A program made the position numbers and the translations under genes. The notes beneath the pieces are model-generated. The model saw nothing but the letters and a program-made list of their open reading frames with translations, did not search any database and was not told where the DNA came from. Source: Taenia hydatigena (taxonomy: Eukaryota > Platyhelminthes > Cestoda > Cyclophyllidea > Taeniidae). From it: DNA of 64,000 bases. Of the stretch, positions 54,384-64,000 are shown piece by piece; position 1 is the first letter of the stretch, and the number at the start of each line of letters is the position of its first letter. The stretch covers positions 2,784,696-2,848,695 of the forward strand of contig JADWOT020000005.1 in assembly GCA_036345935.2 (NCBI GenBank), in the 5' to 3' direction.

Positions 54384-55783
54384 CTAACACCGTTGGCAGT
54401 GAGTTAAATGCGGCACCTCTACTTTTACAATGAGGTAATGAGAGGATGCTGAAGCCGTCGTTGAGGCCTTAACAAAACAGTCTGTAGAATTGGAGGACTA
54501 GAAGCGTTGCAGCATTCACAGTGGCAAAGGAATCTAATTCCAAAGAACAGCCACCCTGATGCATTTGTTGACAAGTGAAAGAGTAGTCTGAGGTGTAAAG
54601 GAATAGCGCTTCTACCATACTTAGCAGGTGAATTGAGCCCGGATGGATGTCTGAGAGCAATAAGGGGAGTAGATCCAGGAGGCGTGGTCATTAGCCCACC
54701 TCAAAGTAAGTAAACAGCTCTGCGACCTCGAAAGCAGCGAGAGTCATCTATTATTGTGATAGCCAAAGTATATGGGGGTCAAGGAGCCTTGACAACGCCT
54801 CTGGTCCCTCAAAACCACCTCAGTTCCAAACTCATGGAACATTCTTACCAAATTGTCTGCGCAGTATTTGGAGAAAGGGTGACAGACCCATCAGGACCAG
54901 TAACGAAGAACGGCTTTCAATGTCAGTGATGTCAATGGATCAACAAATGACAACAAGTCTCACGGGGCATAACTTCGCTGCTGACACCCACTTACTTCAC
55001 TTCCCGAAGACTAGGTCAACTTCAACGGGAACAACACTTCATTCTTCCCCAGAAAGGGTTAGTCAATGTGAGAAGGAAGCTCCACTCGTATCCTCATAAA
55101 ACACTATCAGACCGTATTCTTCGTATGACTACAAAACCAATTTGTAAAGGAGGAAGGCACTGCCACATCACCCTCACCCCCCATATTCCTGTGACAGCCT
55201 TTATTTCAAGTGACCCTCACCTTTTCGTGGCATTGGCAAACCATAAAATCACATACAAACTAGGCATTTACGAAGTGAAGGTGAAGCAGAAGCGGAGGTG
55301 GCAAAGAACTAGTTTTTGGCTTCTAGAGGCAACGTGTTTAATAGAGGTGGGGTTTGTAGGTAGGCACGTGATCCAATGGAAAAGAAGAACAGAATTGACA
55401 AAAACATTCAAGCATTTCCAAGACGGTCCAACATTCTCCACCTTTTGGCATCTCATACTTGGTCCATCAATTCCTACCAGGTGAGAAAAATCAACATCCT
55501 TACTTTCCAGCATTCAGACAGCCAAAAGACCGAAACAAAAAGGGGCTTGTTTGAGTTGTGCGCCTTTTTGAACAGAAGCTCTGACTATTTTTGGCGGCTG
55601 AGAGTTCTGTCTATGCATGCCACTTCTGTCCCCTCTATACACGCAAGAATAAGATCCCATTCATCCTCAAAAGTTGCTCCAACCTCGGAGCACGCTGAGG
55701 AGTATCTTTGTAGATGACAATAACCCCTCCTAAAATCGTGAAGCACAAATAAATGAAAGGAGTCATAGTCAGTAATCTTTAAT

Positions 55784-55789
55784 TTTATT
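55784..55789 (-). terminator. Poly(A) signal for MAP1-like gene
   Basis: AATAAA on the minus strand about 290 bases after the MAP1 stop, just beyond a (GA/CT)n tract. It is the first good signal downstream. Confidence 0.5.
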
Positions 55790-56075
55790 ATCGAGAAAGA
55801 AGGCCTATTAATTGAGAGAGAGAGAGATAGAGAGAGAGAGAGCGAGATAGGATGATTGAAGGGGAGAGAACGAAAAGGGGAAGGGAGACACGAAAGGCTT
55901 TCTAGCAGGAGCAGGAGGGAGAAACCAAGGCGGAGCATCAAATGCATCGGTATCGATAAGATATTAGCCATGATAACATAATCGGGTGCAAAAAATGGCA
56001 ACACACACACACACAGGTACGCACATACACGAAGTGGTTCTGTGATATGGGAAACCCACATACTAGTGTGGTGAC

Positions 56076-59000
56076 CTAGAAGTCGAGACGAAAGCCGGGA
56101 CAGGTGAGATCGTTGTCATTTCTATCACCACCAGCAGTCACCAATTGGATGGTTGAACGCTCAGCAACTGTCAGGAGGTCAATGCCATCACCTGTCAGAC
56201 GCTTCTCATTTAATGAAGCCCATTCCAGTAGGCCAGGTGTGTCGTGCGACAAAATGAGTGAAGCCTCGTGATTGTCACCAACCGTTGCTGTCTTGTCACC
56301 TAGATAATAAAACACTCTCCTCTCAGTTATTAAATAGAGGAGCAGCGTTTGTTTATCTAAGCGAGCGTTAGCAAACCAAATGGATGCCGTATAAATAAAA
56401 GCACTTCTTGACTCAGTCACTAAAAAGATAACATTGGTCATCGAAAACAAAATAGATGTAGCGATACAAGAGAAACCGTTCATGATTGCTTAACAGCCAC
56501 AGAGGACCGCCTTAAATGGAGGTAGGCCAGTGTAGGGAATTGATAGCCACCCAGCTCTTCTATACACCAGTAGTAGTGGCTTTTATAGTGGCTACAGGAA
56601 AGACGCAAGAAGCTACGCGGCGATTTGATTGAATTCTTCCAAAGTTTTGAAGAAAAAAGGCAAGTTAGATAGGAACCTTCGTTAGTGCTACTTAAAGCGT
56701 ATTAAGTAGAGAGTTCGGTGAGGAGCGAGAAGGTTAAATCGAGAAATAAGTTACGTCTTACCCATTCTGACAATGCGAGGCACGGCTTTAGCTACAAACA
56801 AGTGACAAAAACGTCAAATGATTAGCTAGAGAAAGGAAAGGGAATTTGTTTATAGCTTAAGCATTTAGACAAGGGAGAAAACGAAACCAAAGTGAGAAGG
56901 CAGCCGTCACGTTAATCCTGCTACTGTGAAAAGTAACAATTCTGGCTCAATTGACATTGCGCATGTCGTCCAGGGGTTGTCCTCGTATTAACAGATATCC
57001 TACACTGACTGTAGGCCATTTGATTGGTGTATACCCCTTCACTGACTTCCGTATGGGTCGACACATCAATGACAAGCCCAGCTTTGCTAATCCCCCAAGC
57101 AGCAATTGCAATGACCTTTCACTTGAGTATTTATCACGTGGGACAAAGTCTTCTCCTGGACGCCTGACCGATGCATGACCTTTGGTGTGGCAAAGTTGCA
57201 CAGGAGACGATACTTCGCGTGACAACATGCGTCGCGCCCCTCGAGTCGAAGGAGCGTTTCGACCATGGCAACTAGCATCGTCTGGACTGCCTCACTATGA
57301 CATGTGACAGGTCCTGTGTACAACATTCCACTCGGGTGTCGGAACAAAGTAACATCACGTCAATAGCGGCGGTAATGTGAAGCAGGCAGTCACAAGGGTA
57401 AGCACATAAATGCGGGATGGAAGTATGGCGAACAATGAGCGCCTATTCCACCACATTCAAGGTGAGTGGGACGTCGTCAAGCATGACGAATGCCACACAC
57501 CTTAAATAAAAGTGGTCAGATTCTTGACCAAGTCTCAAGAGTAACTCCAACACGGGTAAAAGGAATTAACAGATGGCTTAGAAATTTTGAGGACAACAAT
57601 GTTAAGGGCAAAAAAAGGAGACGCACCATGCCAAGCCGCCTTGCCAACAGAGAGAGCTTTAAGTAGATCAGCAGTCGGAGCCACAGAGGTAGCAACATAG
57701 TAGCGAGCAAGAACGCGTTTGAAGAATTCAGCATCCACAAGACTAACATCACCACCGCCCGGTAGAAAAGCAACATCCACAAAAGTTCGTTTGGCTAATT
57801 TGTCGTAGAGACCCTTAGAAAAGCCCATCGAGGCCTCATAGTAGCCCTCAGGGTGTGTGACGCCTGGAGACGCAGATTTAGCACCTGTCTGTCGCGTACC
57901 TTTAGCTGAAATGGAAAGAGGTACGGGTTTCCCAAATGCCTTGAGGAAACATAGGGAGGTAGTTTAATAGAAATATTCCTTATTTTTTAAGGATAAATAA
58001 TTGCCCAGTGGGAGACGGTTTTTCAAGTTTCGACCACAATAATTGCAAGCACGACAACGCTCAAACTAAGGGAGGACGAGGAAGAAGAGGAGTAAGATGG
58101 GTTTTGGTCTCATGGAACGACGATTCTGGCACATTTGGGTGAGCCAAGCCCACAACTGATCTGAGTTACAAATTGCAAGGCAGGCAGTCAGCGAAAAACA
58201 AGGAAAAAAACACAAAAAGAGCGTGTGTAGGCACTTGGCTTATGCATGCATGAGTGACTAATGCTTATGCACACACAAACACACAAGCGTTGCGTAGGGA
58301 AGAGAGTCAGGCCTGGCGTAAAACTTGGCAAAGCGAGGTACGCTAACTCCATCATCCCAACACGCCTCTATACAATTAATCGTCTTCCACACTGCCATGG
58401 AAACGGTGGAATGGAAAGTAGACAATTTCCCTTAAGATTCAATTGGTTAGAATAGTCCAAAGCATGTGAGGCGACATTCAAGTCAACCTGGATGCGCTTG
58501 GATGCTGTAAATTGCCCAGTTCCTGATCAATCGCATGCTTTACATCGTCACCGTTGTTGACACTGGTGCCGAGATGGAGTGTTGGATACGGGGCCTGTCA
58601 AGGTGCTAGTAGCGCTTTTGACCAACTCTTCAGTCGTTGGTGAATACTCCAAGAGAAGGTCGTTTTAACTGTTGGAGAGTTAGGGAGAGATCAGTTTGTG
58701 TGGCACTATCACACAGTCTGGGTAGGAAACCATATTTCAATAGACAAAGGCATATCCACAGTAGGGAGTTCGCACCATTCCCTAAACGAAACAAGTTTTT
58801 TTTGCAATCGCCACACCCTGTTGCGTGTACACGTCCGTTTATCCACTCACCAGACACTGTGGCCTGGATGTCTGCAAGTCCGCCTGCATCCCTTGCATAT
58901 TAGACTAGACTGGCCTGGACTGACCTGAGACGTCATGCCACACACTCATATAATTTCCTCTTTTTTAGTTGTAAAATCTGACATAAAACGTGTTACCAAC

Positions 59001-62000
59001 TGTCAGTTGAAAAGGATTAGACAAACCTAGAGCACCGGAGGGAGCCGGCATAGCTTGAGGCTGGCCCCAATCATGGAGAGGATCCAAGGGTTCTGCCTCA
59101 TGTTCCATAGAAACGTGCTGTTCGCCATCCAACAGATGATCCTCATCCATCGATTTGGTGGGAGTCGTTGCCACTTCATCCCCTCCGTTCACCTGCTCCA
59201 TCACCTCGGGAATTGGCGATTGATGATCTGATTCCGGTGTCAGTTCTGTAGACAGTGAGTTCTCTGCTAAGGAGGGATATGATGAAGTTTTAGCCGACAC
59301 TAGCTATCTGTAAACACGAGCGTCACATATATGTGACATGGGGGCTCAGCGAAAGGAAAATCGAGAGGGTGACCTCTTGACTGCCTGTCACGGCCATGCA
59401 GCTGATAATGACAGGACAAATTATCTCACGATTGAGAAAAGCTTCCCTTCCTTCAAAAGGGTCTATTAACTACCCTTTCAACTCTCACAAGGTGTCAGGT
59501 GAAATGACTTGATGTGTGAGTTGACGCTGTCACTTAAATAAAACAAGTTGGAGTCAGTTTGGTGATAGGATTTCCTATTCCAAGGTAGCGTGGTTCAAGT
59601 GATGGACCAGCCAAAGAAGGTAGACCACAATGGCGACGACCCTTCATCATGAAGCAGTGATAAACTAACCGTCGTTCAAGAACGCCTTTCAACATCAGCT
59701 GTGAATATCGTGGAAGGTGAATCGATGGACACGAGTGACTGTAGAGTTCACAGCACTGGGGTGAAAGGCGGTTTTTTGGGGCTTTTATCCAGCAAGGACC
59801 CCTAAGTGAGCTAATTTATCATTGTTAGTTATCCACAACTGACTCACGCACTAACTACCTGTCTACCAAGCCATTCCACACTTCTGTGGCGCCCACCACG
59901 TCATCTTCACATGGCAGACTGAAGAGGCTACCATCCAATTGCTGAAGGTCAAGCATTTGCCTACGAGGATGTCCAGTGAATCAGCAGAAAGGAAATACCC
60001 ATCTTTCTAAGGCAACGCTGACCCCATACCACCACAAAACCTAGCAATTGGACCAATTAATCCATGATGGAAGCGAGAGAGACAGTGTCTCACTCACAAC
60101 TATCTATTATTTACACACCTCCAAGTAATTTTAACCTTTTCCTGCGAAATAAAGCAGACAGTTGGAAAATAAAAGTGAGATGGCGAAGGAGGTGGGTAGA
60201 GCTAAATTTTTAGCTGCATCCAAACGCTCGGTAAAAGAAAGGAAAAAAAAGGAACAAATCTTTCTCATCTACAGCCCAGCCAATATCCTCCCACTTTCGT
60301 AGCTCATCAGCCACAACCCACAAGTTCCGCTAAAATTAACTTCCTCCCAGAGTCGAACACCTAGGAGGCCACATTTGGTGGTCGGGATAAGCAATCCTGA
60401 TTGCATCGGTTATAGATGGTTGGATCCACGTGGATGGAGAAATATGACGGGCAGCTAGACAAGGAGACGAGCCTTCCAGCATATTTATTGGATCAAGATG
60501 AGGGAGAATTACGAGGTAAAACACAGTTACCACAAAATCACCCAAGTTCTTCAACTTTCAAACTAACCTGCAACCACTTCGGGAGACGCCTCATTCTTCT
60601 CCTTCTCCTCTTTTGTCTTTTTCTCTTTCACCGCCTCTTTGGTCTTCAATGCGGGAGCCGTCTTCGTCGACATCGAAGTCGGTTTGTGCGTTGGCGGTGG
60701 TGCGCTTTTCAGTTGACGGGCCTCCACTTTTGGCGCCGGTTTTGTCGGTGCCTTGGACGTGGTAGCCGACTTTGGAGCATGCGGGGTGGTTCTCGGTGCG
60801 GCGGCGGTGGTGGTGGCGGGTCGAGCAGGGGTCATTTTGCGTCCCGTGCCAGAAGTGGTAGTTGACGGAGCAGCAAAAGGCTCAGCATGGTGTATGTAAG
60901 GTAGACTAACATGCAAAGCTTCCAAAGCTGTAAGAACGCGCAGTTGGTGTGCGTTTGGTGCCACAAAGAGGATGCGAAGAAGACGATCCGACTTGCGAGC
61001 CGGCTTCCAGATTAAGAGAGCTGAGATGCTTAACTGTGACGCCTAGAAGTGATGCAATAGTGTTTTAGAGAGGATTCGGTGGTGGTACCTTCAAATCACT
61101 TCAATGAAAACCCTTCGTGCTTGATTTAAAGATCTTGAGGCTAACTTGTCGTGAAGGACCTTCAATAGAGTTTAACATACTTCATGCAATAAGTCGTTTA
61201 CACCGCGAATGCCACCCACATACAGTAACAAATGACAACAAACCTTATAAAGACTATCAAACATTGGGAGTCATCACTAAGCGACCCACTCATTACCCAT
61301 TCCAAGCTTCCAAGACACACCGATTCGCCTCCACAAGAGTGTGTTTGCCGAAGGTTAAGTGATTACGCAACACTACACGATACAACTGTGATAGGTGAAT
61401 AAAAACACAAAACCTCATACCACCACAAAATTGATAAGCAAGAAGAACTGACGGAAGAGCGGTAGTTCTCATTCACCCGCCCTTTACCTCCAGTGGCAAC
61501 TTTTCCCATTGAGCTCGCAAACACCTTGTACTTCTGTGGTTGGTAAAAGCATTAAAAGGATTGCCTAACATATCCACAGTTTCATAGCCCCACCTGCCCC
61601 CCTCGTAAAAAGCATTAATCACCCACACCCAGTTCCCTTCTGCATTTGGATGGTGGACCCCCCAGGACAGGCTTTAATCACACCTCCTCACCACTATCCA
61701 CATTTTATCCAGAGAATTGGCTCAAGTAAGCTAAACACTTTTTTTTTCAGATTATTTGCTCAAATACACTATTAACATTATTTGGAGGCAATCAGATTAG
61801 TGCAACGAACCTTCCTTCCCATTTTTGCCTTTGATGCACCATTCCTGCCGTCTCCTCCATTATTAAAGGCGTAATAGATCGTGGACTCTTTTTGAATTAT
61901 TAAGGAGGCATTGCTGATTAACTGGTAGACAAGACCAAGGGGCATTGTAATTCCCTCTCCACTACCTCGCAATGCTAATTACTACCCTTGGCAATGCTAC

Positions 62001-63616
62001 ATTCCAAATTGGAGTTGTCCGACATCCGATTTATTCACTGTGATTTAAAACAAGATCAAATGGTAGATGGAATTTGCCTCTTCTAATCGGCAACATCTCA
62101 TTGAGATGAGAATAGTTCGAAATCCAAGGGAAATGTTCACTTCATTTGGAGATAAATCAAAAGGCTTTAACGAGGAAAGAAAAGGGAGAGAGAGAGAGGG
62201 AAAAGAGAGAGCAAGAGGATTTAAATCCATTCAATCGCTATGCACAAATGCTCTCCAATCAGGCAAATCCACGGCAAAAAGTGAGAATGTTTGCTCCCTA
62301 TTACCTAAAATCCGCTTTGTAAGTAGATTTATTGGATTGAGTAAAGTGGCACCGGATATGATCAGTATGGAAAAGTCCGTTACCGGGGCGAAAGGAGAGG
62401 GGAGGATATTGGCAAGAAGGAGCAGAGGCAGAATGCCAGCTTCGTGAGACAAAAGTTAGTAAGCCTAGCGACGGATATGACTAGTTAATGCGTCTAAGAG
62501 CCACTGGAAGAATGCACACAACCTACTAGGTATAACGTCATCTCGCGCCCACGAATAAAGCAATTTACAAATGACGTCCCTTCCACATTTCCAGCAGGTG
62601 CCTGGTTGAGCTCGATGGAGAACAATGACCGAGCATTCACTAGGCTTACATGACCAATCCGGTAACCCTCCACAAATTTCAGCACTATCGAACACCAGAC
62701 CACTTGACCGCGTCCAGAGCAGAAAGTCATCACGGGGAAGGCCAAAGGGACTAGAGGGCCCTATTCCATCATTGTGTTATGTCGAATTGATTGATTCTAG
62801 ATGAAAGAGTTTTATTCTCATCAGGAGGCAATCTCGAAGTAAGAGAATTGTCTACGATCGACACTACCGTCCCTGTGCCCCTTCCTGTACACCCCAAAAA
62901 GGGAACAAAGTGATGTGTGCACCTTAAAAGTGCAGAGACAATTGATGGTTTGCTCGTTGGGACATTAGTCATGACAGGACAATTGACCAAACAACAACGG
63001 TGTTTACTATAATTTAGCAATGAGTGTTTGAATGTGAATTATTTATTTAATTAACTTCCCATTCGTGACTGTGCCAGCACCGAACGCGTTCTTAACACGC
63101 GAATTCACAACCAAGAGATCAATGATGAAGCATAAAATGTGGAGGTGTAGGCAGTTTTGCTTCTTAGGGCTTCAGTCGCCTTGCTAACGAACCAAACTGG
63201 CTTAGTTCAGCGTGTGGGCTTGGATATCACATCTATCAACTTAACCCCATCGACAAATCGTGATATGTGGGTGGGGAGGAGGGGAGAGAGAGAGAGAGGG
63301 AGGCAAATGAGCACTACCCCGTTTTTATGCTTTTAATGCATGAAGGCAAACAATTAAATCCACTACGAGCTAAATGGCGATAATACCCGGATAGTGACAA
63401 ATTATAACAACTTTGGGGAGAGCAGTAGCATTAAGTAGAACTTACAAGTGAGATACCAGCTTGTTTGGGGGCGGTGACATGGCCCTTGGCAGCAGTGGCA
63501 AGCGCAGTAGCCACACTGGAAGCAGATTTTGCCCACAGCTCGGCTAATTTTTTCACATCTGCCTGATCCTCTTCAGTCGGGGTGAGTGGGTAAAGCTCGA
63601 GGCTACCAAATCCAGC
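56076..63616 (-). CDS. MAP1/futsch-family microtubule-associated protein, C-terminal part
   Basis: Five exons on minus: 63616-63446, 61042-60568, 59299-59027, 57905-57627, 56299-56076, 474 codons with all phases matching; the N-terminus lies beyond the right edge. The first exon (GSLELYPLTPTEED) and second (ALLIWKP, DRLLRILFVAPN, ALEALHVSLPYIHH) match the conserved end of the MAP1 heavy-chain N-domain (MAP1B KLEMYVLNPVKD, SLIVWHPANPAEKIIRVLFPG). Next comes a short Lys/Pro/Ala/Thr-rich basic stretch (microtubule-binding type), then an acidic linker (ELTPESDHQSP...). The last two exons form the light-chain domain (FVDVAFLPGG, EFFKRVLARYYV, and C-terminal DLTCPGFRLDF versus human DESFPACKIEL). 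MAP1 proteins stabilise microtubules in neurites. The linker is far shorter than in MAP1A/B, closer to MAP1S. Confidence 0.92.
59300..60567 (-). other. MAP1 intron
   Basis: Intron between the basic-region exon and the acidic-linker exon (donor GCAG|GTTAGT, acceptor GCTAG). Nothing else recognised inside. Confidence 0.6.
61043..63445 (-). other. MAP1 intron (2.4 kb)
   Basis: Intron with donor CTT|GTAAGT and acceptor CACTTCTAG. It contains short GA-rich tracts (for example 62185-62215) but no LTR-family copy, RNA gene or coding exon that I can support. Confidence 0.55.
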
Positions 63617-64000
63617 CTAGAAAAGAATTAGGCCTGGTTAGAGCCTTTTTTCTAATTCTTCTCTTTGACCTATTCGTGGGTAAATCGGATACCATATAAG
63701 CGGCACATGATGGAATACACTTAAATCTAAATTTGCGCGAATCTCTTGATTGACACCTTCAATAAAAGTAGCTGCCCCAGATAGGAGAATCAGAGTGACA
63801 CATATGTGTGACGCTGGTAGTGAACTCGTCAATCCACTAGTTAACAATGAAAAAACCTTTAAATATTGGTGCCGCGCCAACAATGACTGTTGACAAATGA
63901 GTTATGAATATGAGACGAGTTAGATTTGTTTGTATCCAAGCAAAAACTGCATCGAGTTAAAGAGATCCAGAAGTCCGATACCCATTCAACACAATGGAAA
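63617..64000 (-). other. MAP1 upstream intron, right edge
   Basis: Sequence before the first MAP1 exon in the window. An open stretch with possible splice sites (GGGGCAG acceptor, AATAG|GTCAAA donor; 63665-63770) does not resemble the MAP1 sequence expected here, so I treat it as intron. Confidence 0.4.

Larger units (their letters stand above)
51524..56075. other. Region between kinesin tail and MAP1, weak exons only
   Basis: At least one exon of the kinesin gene should lie upstream of 51523, but none with kinesin motor motifs was seen. The minus strand shows candidate exons of unknown identity (separate entries). CG/CA-rich low-complexity sequence lies at 51720-51750, a C-run at 51660 and CA repeats at 53150. 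The MAP1 3' untranslated region, with a (CT)n tract near 55820-55850, lies at the right end. Confidence 0.4.

Overview
The window is animal nuclear DNA with short exons, GT/AG introns and microsatellites. The evidence best fits a parasitic flatworm, probably a tapeworm. The gene set is metazoan: EEA1-like, SS18L2, TEX261, cholinesterase, SOCS, PITP, KIF13-type kinesin tail and MAP1. Several first coding exons open directly at a splice acceptor 0-9 bases before the start codon. The TEX261 frame has no AUG of its own and starts at an acceptor, as expected if an AUG-ending spliced leader supplies it, which is a known platyhelminth feature. The species is inferred, not shown.

Left part (1-9.5 kb): minus-strand N-terminal exons of an EEA1-like protein; a complete SS18L2 gene upstream on the same strand; TEX261 on the plus strand; and a single-exon coiled-coil (CSPP1-like) protein on minus. 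Two inverted solo LTRs follow, with an ELP3-like remnant between them. 9.5-13 kb holds an eight-exon acetylcholinesterase-family gene on minus. 14.6-21.1 kb holds a six-exon SOCS6/7-type gene on plus with a long Pro/His-rich N-terminus. 21.1-33.3 kb is mostly gene-poor, with one solo LTR, a TA tract and a (TG)51 tract. 33.3-36.1 kb holds a PITP gene on plus.

Right part (36.7-64 kb): everything recognised is on minus. From 5' to 3' this is the C-terminal part of a MAP1-family protein running off the right edge, a zone of weak unidentified exons, an 18-exon KIF13-type kinesin tail with no motor domain found, and a gene for a basic Ser/Arg/Lys-rich protein.

Five members of one ~186-bp LTR family are scattered through the window; three have perfect 5-bp target duplications. 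They look like solo LTRs of a small (TRIM-like) retroelement. Exon models were built by eye from reading frame, splice sites and family similarity. For the cholinesterase, SOCS, PITP, kinesin tail and MAP1, exon lengths sum to whole codons with matching intron phases.
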